A DNA stretch of 64,000 nt from Nonomuraea roseoviolacea subsp. carminata. Its GTDB lineage: Bacteria; Actinomycetota; Actinomycetes; Streptosporangiales; Streptosporangiaceae. The translations under genes and the position numbers were made by a program. The DNA is taken from positions 3,286,001 to 3,350,000 of the forward strand of contig NZ_JAMZEC010000001.1 in assembly GCF_024172185.1 (NCBI RefSeq), written 5' to 3'. Shown piece by piece: positions 1 to 8,809 of the stretch. Below the pieces are notes generated by a model. It did not search any database, was not told the origin of the DNA, and saw only the letters and a program-made list of their open reading frames with translations. Positions within the stretch are counted from its first letter, which is position 1; the number at the start of each line of letters is the position of its first letter.

Positions 1-99
1 CCCCGTGCGGATCGCCGGGAGGGCGACGTTCACGATCGACGTGCTCAGCACCACGAGGAACTGGGCCGTGGCCAGGGCCACCAGGGGCATGCGCTTCAT
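1..99 (-). CDS. MFS transporter, N-terminal fragment (runs off left edge)
   Basis: Reading the minus strand from an ATG at 99 gives 33 residues beginning MKRMPLVALATAQFLVVLST and continuing SIVNVALPAI. This is the hallmark first membrane helix of drug:proton antiporters of the EmrB/QacA (DHA2) type, where the usual form is a hydrophobic helix followed by TIVNVALP. The rest of the gene lies outside the window. It is divergent from the LuxR regulator at 173 with a 73-base gap, an arrangement that suggests local control of the transporter. The family call rests on one helix only. Confidence 0.6.
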   Translation of the reverse strand, partial: MKRMPLVALATAQFLVVLSTSIVNVALPAIRTG

Positions 100-172
100 G
101 CCGCCACGGTCGCAGCGGGCCGGGCTCGTTCGCGTCGGTGGTTTTCACCTACCTGCGGCATGCTGTGGACAT

Positions 173-2827
173 ATGTTGATGGGTCGGGATCAGGAGGTCG
201 CACGGCTGGAGGCGCTGCTCGCGGCGGCCAGGCAGGGCCGCGGGGGCGCGCTGGTGCTGCGCGGCGAGCCCGGCATCGGCAAGAGCGCGCTGCTGGAGCA
301 TGTGACGCGGGCCGCCGCGGATTTCCAGGTCATGCGGGCGTCGGGCGCCGAGTTCGAGATGGAGCTGCCGTTCGCGGCGCTGCACCAGCTGTGCGCGCCG
401 GTGCTCGAACACCTGCCGGCGTTGCCGGCGCGGCACCGCCAGGCCCTGGAGGTGGCCTTCGGCCTGGACGCGGGCGCCCCCGACCCGTTCCTGGTGGGCG
501 TGGCGACGCTGGGGCTCCTGGTCGAGCGGGACGGGCCGCTGCTGTGCGTCGTCGACGACGCACAGTGGCTGGACCATGCCTCGGCCCAGGCGCTGGTCTT
601 CCTGGCCAGGAGGGTGAGCGCGGAGCGCGTGGCCGTGGTGTTCGCCGTACGGGAGCCGGCCGGGCCGGGCGTCCCGCCGGAACTGGCCGGGCTGCCCGGG
701 TTGTCCCTCGGCGCGCTGCGTGAGGCCGATGCCCGCAGCCTGCTGCGCCAGGCGCTCCGGGCCCCGCTGGACGAACGGGTTCTCGACCGCATCCTGGCCG
801 AGGCCCGTGGCAACCCGCTGGCCCTGCTGGAGCTGCCGAGGACCGCGGGCCTGGCCGGCATGGCCGGCGGCTTCGACCTCCCGCCGCCCGGCGCCGTCGA
901 GCAGAGCTTCCGCTCCCGGCTGGAGAAGCTGCCGCCCGAGGCCAGGCTCTTGCTGACGATCGCCGCCGCCGACCCCGTGGGCGATCCGGGGGTGCTGTGG
1001 CGGGCGGCGGCGCTGCTGGGCGTCGAGGACGGGGCCACCGCCGCGGCCGCCGCGCTGCCGGGCACCGAGGACGGCGCCGCGCTGGTCGAGTTCGGCGCCC
1101 GGATCCGCTTCAGCCACCCGCTGGCCCGCTCGGCGGTCTACCGGACCGCCTCGGCCGAGGAGCGCCGGCGGGCGCACGCGGCGCTGGCGGCGGTGAGCGA
1201 CCCGGCCGCCGACCCCGACCGGGTCGCCTGGCACCGCGCGCAGGCCAGCCCGGGGCCAGACGAGGAGGTCGCCGCCGAGCTGGTCCGCTCCGCCACGCGC
1301 GCCCAGGCCCGGGGAGGCGTGGCCGCCGCCGCCGCGTTCCTCGAACGCGCCGCGGCGCTCACCCTCGATCCGGGTCTGCGGGCCGACCGGGTGCTCGCCG
1401 CCGCCGAGGCCAAGCTGTCGGTCGGCGCCTTCGACGTGGCCGCCGAGCTGCTCTCGACCCTCGATCCCGGCGATCCCCGCGTCGACCTGCTGCGCGGCCG
1501 GCTCTCGTTCGTGCGCCACCGGGGCGGCGACCGGCCGGCCGGCTACCTGCTGCGCGCCGCGGGACGCCTGGCCGCCACCGATCCGGCCCGGTCACGTGCC
1601 TGTTATCTCGACGCGATCGAGATGGGCGTCTTCGCCGGCGGCCTGGACGAGGTGATCGCCGCCGCGCGGCAGGCGCCGCCCGCCCCGTCGGAGCGCTCCA
1701 GCTCCGACGTGGTTCTGGACGGCCTGGTCACGCTGGCCACCGAAGGGCATCGGGCCGCCGCCGGCATCCTGGGCCCCGTCGTGGGGGACGCCGACGCCGA
1801 CGTGTGGATCAGGAGGCCCTCGCTCGGCTTCATGCTCGCCGTCGAGCTGTGGGACTTCGACGCGCTCCACGGCATCGCCACCCGCGTCGCCGCGGCCGGC
1901 CGCCGCTCCGGCTCGTTCCACATGCTGCCGATCGGGCTGGCCATGCTGGCCACCGCGACCGTGTACACCGGAGACCTCGGCGCGGCCATGGAGCTGATCT
2001 CCGAGGAGGAGGCGATCGCCGCGGCCACCGGCGCGGCCCCGCTGGTCTACCCGCGCATCCACCTGACCGCGCTGCGCGGCCGGCGCGAGGAGGCGGCCGA
2101 GCTGTTCGCCACGGTGGGCCCGCACATGACGCTCAGCGCGCAGTGGGCGACCGCCGTGCTCAACAACGGCCTGGCCGACTACGCGACGGCGATGAAGGCC
2201 GCCGAACGGGCCGCCGGGCACGGCGACCTCGGGCTGGCCGGGCTGGCGCTGCCCGAGCTGATCGAGGCGGCCGTGCGGTGCGGCGAGACGGAGAGGGCCC
2301 GCTCGGCGCTCGCGACGCTGAGCGAGCGGGCCCGGGCGGGCGGCCGGGCCTGGGGGCTGGGGGTCGAGGCTTACGCGCGGGCCCTGGTCCACGACGACGA
2401 GGAGTCCTACCGCGAGGCGACGTCCCTGCTGGAACCCACGCCCCTGGCGCTCTACCGGGCCCGCGCCCACCTGCTGTACGGGGAGTGGCTGCGGCGGCGG
2501 GGACGCCGCCGTGAGGCCCGCGCCGAGCTGCGCACGGCCCACGACCTGCTGTCCGGGTGCGGCGCCGAGTCCTTCGCGGAACGGGCGGCCGGCGAGCTGC
2601 GCGCGACCGGTGAGCACGCGCGCGGCCGGTCGGCGCGGACCTCCGACCACCTGACCGTGCAGGAGGTGCACATCGCCCGGCTGGTCGCGGAAGGCGCCAC
2701 GTCCAAGGAGGTCGCGGCCAGGCTGTTCCTCAGCCCGCGGACCGTGGACGCGCACCTGCGCAACATCTTCCGCAAGCTCGGGCTCACCTCCCGCAGGCAG
2801 CTCCGCGGCCTCCCGGAGATCCGTTAG
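173..2827 (+). CDS. Large LuxR-family (LAL-type) ATP-binding transcriptional regulator
   Basis: An 884-residue cytoplasmic regulator. The N-terminus (MLMGRDQEV) is followed by a Walker A loop GEPGIGKS at about residues 31-38 and a Walker B-like LLCVVDDAQW near residue 124, as in STAND/MalT-type ATPases. The middle is a long helical TPR-like region. The C-terminus (last 60 residues) is a LuxR helix-turn-helix with the typical SKEVAARLFLSPRTVDAHLRNIFRKLG. Start 173 was chosen because LAL proteins begin with M-x-x-GR; an upstream GTG at 5 would run through the divergent MFS gene, and ATG 179 is also possible. The family binds ATP and an effector and then activates nearby genes; the effector is unknown. 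The divergent transporter is a plausible target. Confidence 0.88.
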   Translation: MLMGRDQEVARLEALLAAARQGRGGALVLRGEPGIGKSALLEHVTRAAADFQVMRASGAEFEMELPFAALHQLCAPVLEHLPALPARHRQALEVAFGLDAGAPDPFLVGVATLGLLVERDGPLLCVVDDAQWLDHASAQALVFLARRVSAERVAVVFAVREPAGPGVPPELAGLPGLSLGALREADARSLLRQALRAPLDERVLDRILAEARGNPLALLELPRTAGLAGMAGGFDLPPPGAVEQSFRSRLEKLPPEARLLLTIAAADPVGDPGVLWRAAALLGVEDGATAAAAALPGTEDGAALVEFGARIRFSHPLARSAVYRTASAEERRRAHAALAAVSDPAADPDRVAWHRAQASPGPDEEVAAELVRSATRAQARGGVAAAAAFLERAAALTLDPGLRADRVLAAAEAKLSVGAFDVAAELLSTLDPGDPRVDLLRGRLSFVRHRGGDRPAGYLLRAAGRLAATDPARSRACYLDAIEMGVFAGGLDEVIAAARQAPPAPSERSSSDVVLDGLVTLATEGHRAAAGILGPVVGDADADVWIRRPSLGFMLAVELWDFDALHGIATRVAAAGRRSGSFHMLPIGLAMLATATVYTGDLGAAMELISEEEAIAAATGAAPLVYPRIHLTALRGRREEAAELFATVGPHMTLSAQWATAVLNNGLADYATAMKAAERAAGHGDLGLAGLALPELIEAAVRCGETERARSALATLSERARAGGRAWGLGVEAYARALVHDDEESYREATSLLEPTPLALYRARAHLLYGEWLRRRGRRREARAELRTAHDLLSGCGAESFAERAAGELRATGEHARGRSARTSDHLTVQEVHIARLVAEGATSKEVAARLFLSPRTVDAHLRNIFRKLGLTSRRQLRGLPEIR

Positions 2828-2896
2828 CGCCGTGAGGGGACCGTGTGCAAGCGGGCGGCCAGCGGATCACAAGCGCGGTTGCGTAGCTTGCCCGAC

Positions 2897-3481
2897 ATGA
2901 GAAAGCGCTTCGCCGCCCTTGCCCTGATTTCGGCCACTTCTATGCTCACAACAGCCCCGGCCTTCGCCGACTCGGCCGCCGAACAGACCCGGACCCTGTC
3001 CTTCCGGGGGATGACCCTGAAGATCCCCGCCGACTGGAAGGTGCACCGCAAGGGCGACACGGTCGTCGTGGTGACCGGGTTGCTGTGCGCCAAGCCGGAG
3101 GCGTTCGCCCCGGACTGCGAGAGCTTCTGGATCTTCGGCCCGAAGGCGTACGCGAACGTCCCCGTCGGCGGCGGCTCGATCACCTACACCGGCGAGCGCC
3201 AGTTCCACCCCTTCAGCGGCGTGATCCCCTGCCCGTACAACTCCCGGCTGAGCTGGATGCACGGCGAGAAGGCGTCCTACCGGGGGCTGCGCCAGGTGGG
3301 TCCCGGCCACAAGGCGCAGTACACCGTCTGGCCGAACACGTGCGTGACGAACGACACCGGGCGGGTGAAGTCGAAGTGGGACCAGCGGGAGTGGTTCCTG
3401 CCCAAGTCCAGGATCCTGGTGGTGGACGCCTGGAACACGTACGGGCTGCCGACCGTGCTCAAGCGGGCCACCTGGAGCTGA
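2897..3481 (+). CDS. Secreted protein of unknown function
   Basis: A 194-residue protein with a clear Sec signal peptide (MRKRFAALAL, hydrophobic core, then APAFADS as probable cleavage site near residue 26). The mature part has four Cys residues that could pair, and many aromatic residues; I recognise no family. ATG 2897 is preferred to an upstream GTG/ATG at 2843 because only the later start gives a normal signal peptide. It lies 69 bases after the LuxR gene in the same direction, and is convergent with the next gene, with only 12 bases between stops. Confidence 0.7.
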   Translation: MRKRFAALALISATSMLTTAPAFADSAAEQTRTLSFRGMTLKIPADWKVHRKGDTVVVVTGLLCAKPEAFAPDCESFWIFGPKAYANVPVGGGSITYTGERQFHPFSGVIPCPYNSRLSWMHGEKASYRGLRQVGPGHKAQYTVWPNTCVTNDTGRVKSKWDQREWFLPKSRILVVDAWNTYGLPTVLKRATWS

Positions 3482-3493
3482 CGCGCGCGGGGC

Positions 3494-4123
3494 TCACGCG
3501 AGGATGAGCACGATGAAGATCAGGCAGGCGAGGATGTTGATGAGCCAGCCGTGGGTGTTCGCCCACGTCCGCACCTGGGGCATGACCTTCCTCGCCCGCC
3601 GGTGGAAGATCAGCAGGGCCAGGAGGGGCAGCGCGGCGATCAGCACCGTGGCCGCGAGGAACGGCACGGCCGCCGCCAGGCTCTCGTGGGACTGCGCCAG
3701 GCGGGCGCCCACGGTGGCCATCACCATGAGGTCCGAGGGCATGAGCAGGATCAGCAGGAACCCGGTCGTGAAGGCCTTGCCCGGTCCGGCGTCCATGAGG
3801 GCGCCCAGCCACTTCGGCGGCTCGGCGCTCGCCCGGGTGACGTAGTTCTTGACCGCGAGGGCGGCCAGCAGGAGGACCAGCGCGATCTGGATGATCGTGC
3901 CGAGCGACCCGTGGTCGGAGGCGTGCCCGAGCCGTCCGCCCCCGCCGAACAGCAGGAAGACCCCGCGCAGGATCGCCACGCCGATCGTCGCGGCGAGGGC
4001 GACTCCCGCGAGGAACGCCAGCGACGCCCGTACGGGCCGCTCGGTGGTCGCCAGGATGATGGCCGACATGATCTGCGGCCCCATCATCATCGTGACGGCG
4101 AGCGGGAGAATCGCGAGATCCAC
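3494..4123 (-). CDS. GAP-family (Sap-like) multi-pass membrane protein
   Basis: About 209 residues with some six hydrophobic helices. The opening (DLAILPLAVTMMMGPQ) and the central charged loop before a GPGKAFTTGFLL segment resemble the GAP/Sap family of actinobacterial membrane proteins, distant relatives of LysE-type exporters whose one studied member is linked to glycolipid export in mycobacteria. GTG 4123 was chosen because the protein then starts directly before the first helix; an upstream TTG at 4180 would add 19 polar residues. The gene is divergent from the RsbQ-like hydrolase. Family assignment is moderate and the substrate is unknown. Confidence 0.65.
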   Translation of the reverse strand: MDLAILPLAVTMMMGPQIMSAIILATTERPVRASLAFLAGVALAATIGVAILRGVFLLFGGGGRLGHASDHGSLGTIIQIALVLLLAALAVKNYVTRASAEPPKWLGALMDAGPGKAFTTGFLLILLMPSDLMVMATVGARLAQSHESLAAAVPFLAATVLIAALPLLALLIFHRRARKVMPQVRTWANTHGWLINILACLIFIVLILA

Positions 4124-4216
4124 GTCGTGGAGATGCCCATCGGGCGCGGGCTGATCGCACCCTTTGCCATCACCTGACAAGATTTGAGCGATTTTGATGG
4201 CCTATGCTCGGGAATC

Positions 4217-5008
4217 ATGAGCGTGCTGGTGCGCAACCACGTCAAGGTCTCGGGCCGTCCGGACGGCAGGCCGCTGGTGTTCGCCCACGGCTTCGGCTGC
4301 GACCAGAACATGTGGCGCCTCGTCGCGCCCGCCTTCGAGGACACGTACAAGGTCGTGCTCTTCGACTACGTCGGCGCGGGACGCTCCGACCTGTCGGCCT
4401 ACGACCCGCAGCGCTACTCCAGCCTCCACGGCTACGCGCAGGACGTCCTCGACATCTGCCACGAGCTGGACCTGACCGACGTGAGCTTCGTGGGCCACTC
4501 CGTGAGCTCCCTCGTCGGCGTGCTGGCCGCCAACGCCGAGCCGGACCGCTTCGCCGACCTCGTGCTCGTCGGCCCCTCCCCCCGCTACATCGACGACGAC
4601 GGCTACGTCGGCGGCTTCAGCGCCCAGGACATCGAGGAGCTGCTGGAGTCGCTCGACAGCAACTACCTCGGCTGGTCCAGCCAGATGGCGCCGGTCATCA
4701 TGGGCAACCCGGAGCGACCGGAGCTCGGCGAGGAGCTGGCCAACAGCTTCTGCCGCACCGACCCGGACATCGCCCGGCGCTTCGCCCGCGTCACGTTCAT
4801 GTCGGACAACCGCGCCGACCTGGACAAGTGCCGCACGCGGGCGCTCGTCCTCCAGTGCGCGAACGACGTGATCGCCCCCGAGGCGGTCGGCCGGTACGTC
4901 CACGCGGCCCTTCCCGGCAGCGAGCTGGTGCTGATGCGCGCCACCGGCCACTGCCCGAACCTCAGTGCCCCCGAGGAGACGATCGCGGCGATCAAGGCGT
5001 TCCTGTGA
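4217..5008 (+). CDS. rsbQ: RsbQ-like alpha/beta hydrolase
   Basis: A 263-residue hydrolase matching Bacillus RsbQ almost along its full length: the segment HGFGCDQNMW, the FDYVGAGRSDL turn, the nucleophile elbow GHSVSS (Ser), a late Asp in CANDVIAPE and His in GHCPNLS. RsbQ is the partner that lets the PAS phosphatase RsbP respond to energy stress in the sigma-B pathway, and it is related to karrikin/strigolactone receptors. Here it lies directly upstream of a PAS-PP2C gene, the same arrangement as rsbQ-rsbP. ATG 4217 was chosen because MSVLVRNHVKV aligns with the RsbQ N-terminus. The symbol is given for homology; the downstream sigma factor is not in the window. Confidence 0.85.
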   Translation: MSVLVRNHVKVSGRPDGRPLVFAHGFGCDQNMWRLVAPAFEDTYKVVLFDYVGAGRSDLSAYDPQRYSSLHGYAQDVLDICHELDLTDVSFVGHSVSSLVGVLAANAEPDRFADLVLVGPSPRYIDDDGYVGGFSAQDIEELLESLDSNYLGWSSQMAPVIMGNPERPELGEELANSFCRTDPDIARRFARVTFMSDNRADLDKCRTRALVLQCANDVIAPEAVGRYVHAALPGSELVLMRATGHCPNLSAPEETIAAIKAFL

Positions 5009-5027
5009 CGCGGGCTCCGGGGCCCCC

Positions 5028-6197
5028 GTGGACCTGACGAGCGGCTTCGAGGAGCTGTTCGAGGACGCGCCGTGCGGCTTCCTCGTGACGGACGCCGACG
5101 GCGCCATCCGCCGGGCCAACCGGACCTTCCTCACCATGACCGGGCACCGCGCCGAGGACCTGGTCGGCCGGGCGCGCGTCCAGGACCTGCTGCCCGTGGG
5201 CGACCGGATCTTCTACGAGACGCACTTCGCCCCGTTGCTCGCCCTCCAGTCCTCCGCCCGCGAGATCGCCGTCGACTTCCGCCGCGCCGCCGGCGACCGG
5301 CTGCCCGTCCTGCTCAACGCCGTCATGAAGGGCGACCCCGGCGGGCCCCGTGAGATCTGGATCTGCGTCTTCGCCGCCACCGACAGGCGCAGCTACGAGC
5401 AGGAGCTCCTGCTCGCCCGGCAACGGGCCGAACACTCCGAGAAGGAGGCCCGCGAGCTGGCGGGCATCCTGCAGGCCAGCTTCATACCGCCCGGCCTGCC
5501 CCACGTCGACGGCCTCGACCTGGCGGGCGTCTACCGGCCCGCCGGCCTCGGCGACGAGGTGGGCGGCGACTTCTACGACATGTACGAGACCCGCGACGGC
5601 TGGGCCCTGGTCATCGGGGACGTGTCGGGCAAGGGCGCGGAGGCGGCGGTGGTCACCAGCCTGGCCCGCTACACCCTGCGCGCCGCGCCCGCCCGCGAGC
5701 CGACCCCGTCGGCCATCCTGGCGTCGCTGCACCACGCGGTGGTCAGGGAGCGGACCGACCGCTTCGTCACGGTCGCCTACGCCCAGGTGTCGCTCGCGCC
5801 CGGCGGCGGCTGCCTGCTCACGCTGAGCCTGGGCGGGCACCCGCAGCCGGTCCACCTCACCGGGGGCGGCGCGTCCCGCGTGGGCCGGCCCGGCTCGCTG
5901 CTCGGCATGCTGCGCCGGCTGAACCTCAGCGACGTCACCGTGGAGGTGCGTCCCGGCGAGAGCGTCGTGTTCTTCACCGACGGCGTGATCGAGGCACGGC
6001 GCGACAGCGACCTGTTCGGCGAGGACCGGCTGGAGCGGGTGCTGCTGGAGACACGCGACGAGAGCGCCTCGGACATCGCGGGCCGGCTCCTCCAGGAGGT
6101 GTCCGCCTACCAGTCCGGCGTGCTCAGCGACGACGTCGCCATCGTGGTGCTGAAGGTGCCGAACGAGGCGACGGCGGTGGAGGGAGCGGGTTCGTGA
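5028..6197 (+). CDS. rsbP: RsbP-like PAS-PP2C serine phosphatase
   Basis: A 389-residue protein with an N-terminal PAS domain (about residues 5-120, including GFLVTDADGAIRRANRTFL), a short coiled linker (LLLARQRAEHSEKEA) and a SpoIIE/PP2C phosphatase domain (about 150-385). The metal-binding motifs GGDFYD, GDVSGKG and DGVIEAR, and the late DDVAIVVL, are all present, so the enzyme should be active. In Bacillus, RsbP dephosphorylates an anti-anti-sigma factor on energy stress with help from RsbQ, encoded just upstream here. GTG 5028 is used because it opens the PAS domain and lies 19 bases after the hydrolase stop. Its stop overlaps the next start. Confidence 0.85.
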   Translation: MDLTSGFEELFEDAPCGFLVTDADGAIRRANRTFLTMTGHRAEDLVGRARVQDLLPVGDRIFYETHFAPLLALQSSAREIAVDFRRAAGDRLPVLLNAVMKGDPGGPREIWICVFAATDRRSYEQELLLARQRAEHSEKEARELAGILQASFIPPGLPHVDGLDLAGVYRPAGLGDEVGGDFYDMYETRDGWALVIGDVSGKGAEAAVVTSLARYTLRAAPAREPTPSAILASLHHAVVRERTDRFVTVAYAQVSLAPGGGCLLTLSLGGHPQPVHLTGGGASRVGRPGSLLGMLRRLNLSDVTVEVRPGESVVFFTDGVIEARRDSDLFGEDRLERVLLETRDESASDIAGRLLQEVSAYQSGVLSDDVAIVVLKVPNEATAVEGAGS

Positions 6198-6718
6198 AGG
6201 GCGTCGTGCTCATCACCGGGATCATGGCCGCGGGCAAGTCGACGGTCGCGCAGGCGCTGGCGGAGCGGTTGCCCCGCTCCGTGCACGTCCGCGGCGACCT
6301 GTTCCGTCGCATGATCGTCAACGGCCGGGCCGACATGGCGCCGGGCGACGCCGGGGAGGCGACGCGCCAGCTCCGGCTGAGGTATCGGATCGCGGCCGCC
6401 GCGGCCGATCTGTACGCCGGGGAAGGGTTCACGGCGGTCGTGCAGGATGTGGCGCTGGGTGAGGATCTGGGGCACCTCGTGTCGCTGATCACGGCCCGGC
6501 CGCTGCGGGTGGTCGTGCTCGCGCCGGACGCGGCCTCGGTGGAGCGGCGTGAGCGGGAGCGCCCCAAGACCGGGTACGGCGCGTGGACGGTCGCCGACCT
6601 CGACGGCGCGCTGCGGAACGGGACGCCGCGGGTCGGCCTGTGGCTGGACAGCTCGCGCCAGAGCCCGGCCGAGACGGTGGAGGAGATCCTGGCCCGCGCG
6701 GACGAGGCCCTGGTCTGA
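6194..6718 (+). CDS. P-loop kinase-like ATPase (chloramphenicol phosphotransferase-like)
   Basis: A 174-residue P-loop protein starting with GTG inside the stop of the PAS phosphatase, so the two are translationally coupled. Walker A is GIMAAGKST (residues about 9-17). The remainder resembles the AAA_33/CPT-like kinases that phosphorylate small molecules (HVRGDLFRRM, then a lid with RERERPKTGYG). Substrate is unknown. The coupling with rsbQ-rsbP suggests a role in the same stress response, but that is inference from position. Confidence 0.7.
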   Translation: MKGVVLITGIMAAGKSTVAQALAERLPRSVHVRGDLFRRMIVNGRADMAPGDAGEATRQLRLRYRIAAAAADLYAGEGFTAVVQDVALGEDLGHLVSLITARPLRVVVLAPDAASVERRERERPKTGYGAWTVADLDGALRNGTPRVGLWLDSSRQSPAETVEEILARADEALV

Positions 6719-6735
6719 TCCCGTGGACACCTGGG

Positions 6736-7233
6736 TCAGCGGGGCTTGCGGCCCGTGCGGGGGCGGCTCGGGAGCTCCGGCTCCAGCACCTCCAGGGATG
6801 TCCTGCGGATGTGGTCGTAGACGAGCGAGGTGCGCACGTCGGCGATGTTGCGGTGCCGCGACACGTGGTCGAGGACGAAGTCGCGCAGGTGCCCGGTGTC
6901 GCGCACGGCCACCTGGATGATGAAGTCGTCGCCGCCCGACACCACGAAGATCGCGACCGTCTCGGGCAGCGCCGTGATGTACTCGCGGAACCCCTCGACC
7001 GCCTCCCGGATCTTCGGGTGCAGCCGTACGTTGATCAGCGCCTGGACCGGGCGGCCGATCGCGGCCAGGTTGACCTCGGCGTGGAACCCCTCGATCACCC
7101 CGTTGGCGCGCAGCGAGCGCACCCGCTCCAGGCAGGTCGAGGCGGCGATGCCGATGCGCTCGGCCAGTTCCCTGTTGGTCTGGCGGCCGTCGCGCTGGAG
7201 CTCGGCCAGGATGGCCGTATCAAGTTCGTCCAC
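6736..7233 (-). CDS. Lrp/AsnC-family transcriptional regulator
   Basis: A 165-residue regulator: N-terminal helix-turn-helix (LDTAILAELQRDGRQTNRELA, then IGIAASTCLERVRSL) and a C-terminal RAM/AsnC ligand domain (about 65-150, with the alternating VSGGDDFIIQVAVRD). GTG 7233 has a good AGGGAG ribosome site seven bases upstream. It is divergent from the DUF2000 gene; the shared gap carries a perfect 8-base inverted repeat (7253-7273), a likely operator. Lrp-type proteins sense amino acids or similar small molecules; the ligand here is unknown. Confidence 0.88.
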   Translation of the reverse strand: MDELDTAILAELQRDGRQTNRELAERIGIAASTCLERVRSLRANGVIEGFHAEVNLAAIGRPVQALINVRLHPKIREAVEGFREYITALPETVAIFVVSGGDDFIIQVAVRDTGHLRDFVLDHVSRHRNIADVRTSLVYDHIRRTSLEVLEPELPSRPRTGRKPR

Positions 7234-7252
7234 GTACGCGCTCCCTGACGAA

Positions 7253-7273
7253 TTTCCGAACTTCCTTCGGAAA
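7253..7273. promoter_or_regulatory. Inverted-repeat operator between AsnC and DUF2000 genes
   Basis: Arms TTTCCGAA (7253-7260) and TTCGGAAA (7266-7273) are perfect reverse complements around a 5-base centre CTTCC. The site sits in the 113-base divergent gap, 20 bases upstream of the regulator start. It is a good candidate for the Lrp/AsnC-type binding site controlling both genes. Confidence 0.6.
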
Positions 7274-7346
7274 GAGCGTATCTGCTTTGTCAGCTCAGCG
7301 GCGATGCTGTGAAACTCGCTTCACTAGTTCGGAGAAGGGAGCCTTC

Positions 7347-7805
7347 ATGACCGCGCTCGCGCACCTCGACCACCGTCCCGACCTGCCGACCAAGGAGCTC
7401 CCGGTCAAGTGGGTCATCGTGATGGACCGCGACCTGCCCCGCGGGCTGCAGGCCAACGCGGCGGCGTGTCTGGCCGCGTCCACCAGCCGGGCGGTGCCGT
7501 CCATCATGGGCTCGGGCGGCGAGGACGCCTCCGGCGGGGCGCACGCCGGGCTGCCGTGGACCGGATGCACGGTGCTGGCCGCGCCGTCCGCGATCGTCCG
7601 CCGGATACGGGACGACGCCGCCCTCACGGCCGGCGTGGTGATCGCGGACATGGCGGCCATCGCGCAGCGGACCAACGTCTACGACGACTACCTCGCGGAG
7701 CTGGCCCGTACGGGGGCGCAGGATCTGGCGTACCTCGCCGTGAGCATCCTCGGACCCCGCGCGGACGTGGACCGCCTGACCGGCCGCCTGCCGCTCCTCC
7801 GCTAG
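7347..7805 (+). CDS. DUF2000 family protein
   Basis: A 152-residue protein matching DUF2000: PVKWVIVMDRDLPRGLQANA near the start, the central LPWTGCTVL, and a C-terminal block with NVYDDYLAEL. DUF2000 proteins are small alpha/beta proteins of unknown biochemical role, frequently found next to Lrp/AsnC regulators, as here. ATG 7347 has a strong ribosome site (GGAGAAGGGA) six bases upstream; an upstream TTG-type start lies in the operator region and is unlikely. The regulator at 6736 probably controls this gene. Confidence 0.8.
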   Translation: MTALAHLDHRPDLPTKELPVKWVIVMDRDLPRGLQANAAACLAASTSRAVPSIMGSGGEDASGGAHAGLPWTGCTVLAAPSAIVRRIRDDAALTAGVVIADMAAIAQRTNVYDDYLAELARTGAQDLAYLAVSILGPRADVDRLTGRLPLLR

Positions 7806-7897
7806 AGACACACATTCGGGCGGGGAAGTCAAGGTCGCCGCACCGGGGCCGCGCAACCCCCCGCCGCGAGTGTGTCACCAGGTCACAGGATGGTGAA

Positions 7898-7916
7898 CAT
7901 GCCCTGATCGGGCATG
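7898..7916. repeat. Short palindrome upstream of glycosyltransferase
   Basis: CATGCCC (7898-7904) and GGGCATG (7910-7916) form a perfect 7-base inverted repeat around TGATC, about 66 bases before the glycosyltransferase start. It could be an operator or a small hairpin; nothing else distinguishes these. Confidence 0.35.
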
Positions 7917-7981
7917 GACTACCATGATCTCTTTAAGGCGAAGTCAAGCGGCTTGCATGCGCCGAGTTGCACCGTCTAGGC

Positions 7982-8707
7982 ATGAACAAGGGGCCATTCA
8001 CCGCCAGCGTCACCGTCGTCGTCCCCGCGATGAACGAGGCCGACAACCTGCCACACGTGTTCGCGACCCTGCCCGCCTGGATCGACGAGGTCGTGCTCGT
8101 CGACGGAAACTCCAGCGACGACACCGTCGCCGTGGCCCGCCGGCTGCGCCCCGACCTCCGGGTGGTCGCCCAGACCGGGCGGGGCAAGGGAAACGCCCTC
8201 ATCGAAGGCTTCGCGGCCGCCTCCGGCGACATCATCGTCATGATCGACGCCGACGGCTCGACCGACGGCCGGGAGATCTTCTCGTTCGTGGCCGCCCTGG
8301 AGGACGGCGCCGACTTCGCCAAGGGCTCCCGGTACGCCCCTGGCGGCGGCTCCGACGACATCAGCCCGCTGCGCTCCCTCGGCAACCGGGCGCTGACGGG
8401 GCTCACCAACTGGCTGTACGGCACCCGCTACACCGACCTGTGCTACGGCTACAACGCCTTCTGGGCCCGGCACCTGGACGCGATGAGCCTCGACTGCGAC
8501 GGTTTCGAGATCGAGACGCTCATGAACGTCCGCGCCGCCCAGGCCGGCCTGATCATCGCCGAGGTCCCCAGCCACGAGCGCAGCCGCATCCACGGCGAGA
8601 GCAACCTGCACGCCGTCCGCGACGGCTGGCGGGTGCTCAGGACGATCGTGCGCGAGCGCTTCCGCGGCGCGGCCATCCCCCGCACCCAGGTCGCCCTCGC
8701 GAAGTAG
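7982..8707 (+). CDS. GT2-family glycosyltransferase
   Basis: A 241-residue GT-A fold glycosyltransferase. VTVVVPAMNEADNLP at the start, VLVDGNSSDDT (nucleotide binding) and the metal-binding MIDADGSTD are typical of family 2 enzymes related to dolichol-phosphate mannosyltransferases, as is the conserved SHERSRIHGESNL near residue 200. There are no C-terminal membrane helices. Such enzymes move a sugar from a nucleotide donor to a polyprenol phosphate or an acceptor; the acceptor is unknown. ATG 7982 is preferred to TTG 7967. Confidence 0.85.
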   Translation: MNKGPFTASVTVVVPAMNEADNLPHVFATLPAWIDEVVLVDGNSSDDTVAVARRLRPDLRVVAQTGRGKGNALIEGFAAASGDIIVMIDADGSTDGREIFSFVAALEDGADFAKGSRYAPGGGSDDISPLRSLGNRALTGLTNWLYGTRYTDLCYGYNAFWARHLDAMSLDCDGFEIETLMNVRAAQAGLIIAEVPSHERSRIHGESNLHAVRDGWRVLRTIVRERFRGAAIPRTQVALAK

Positions 8708-8809
8708 TCCCGAACGGGAGTCAGGAACGTCGCAGGGAAGCGGTCGCGAAGGCGCTCGCGCGGCGGCCCGGTCGACGGCCGCCCGGCCGACAGTGGCATC
8801 CTCGGAGCC

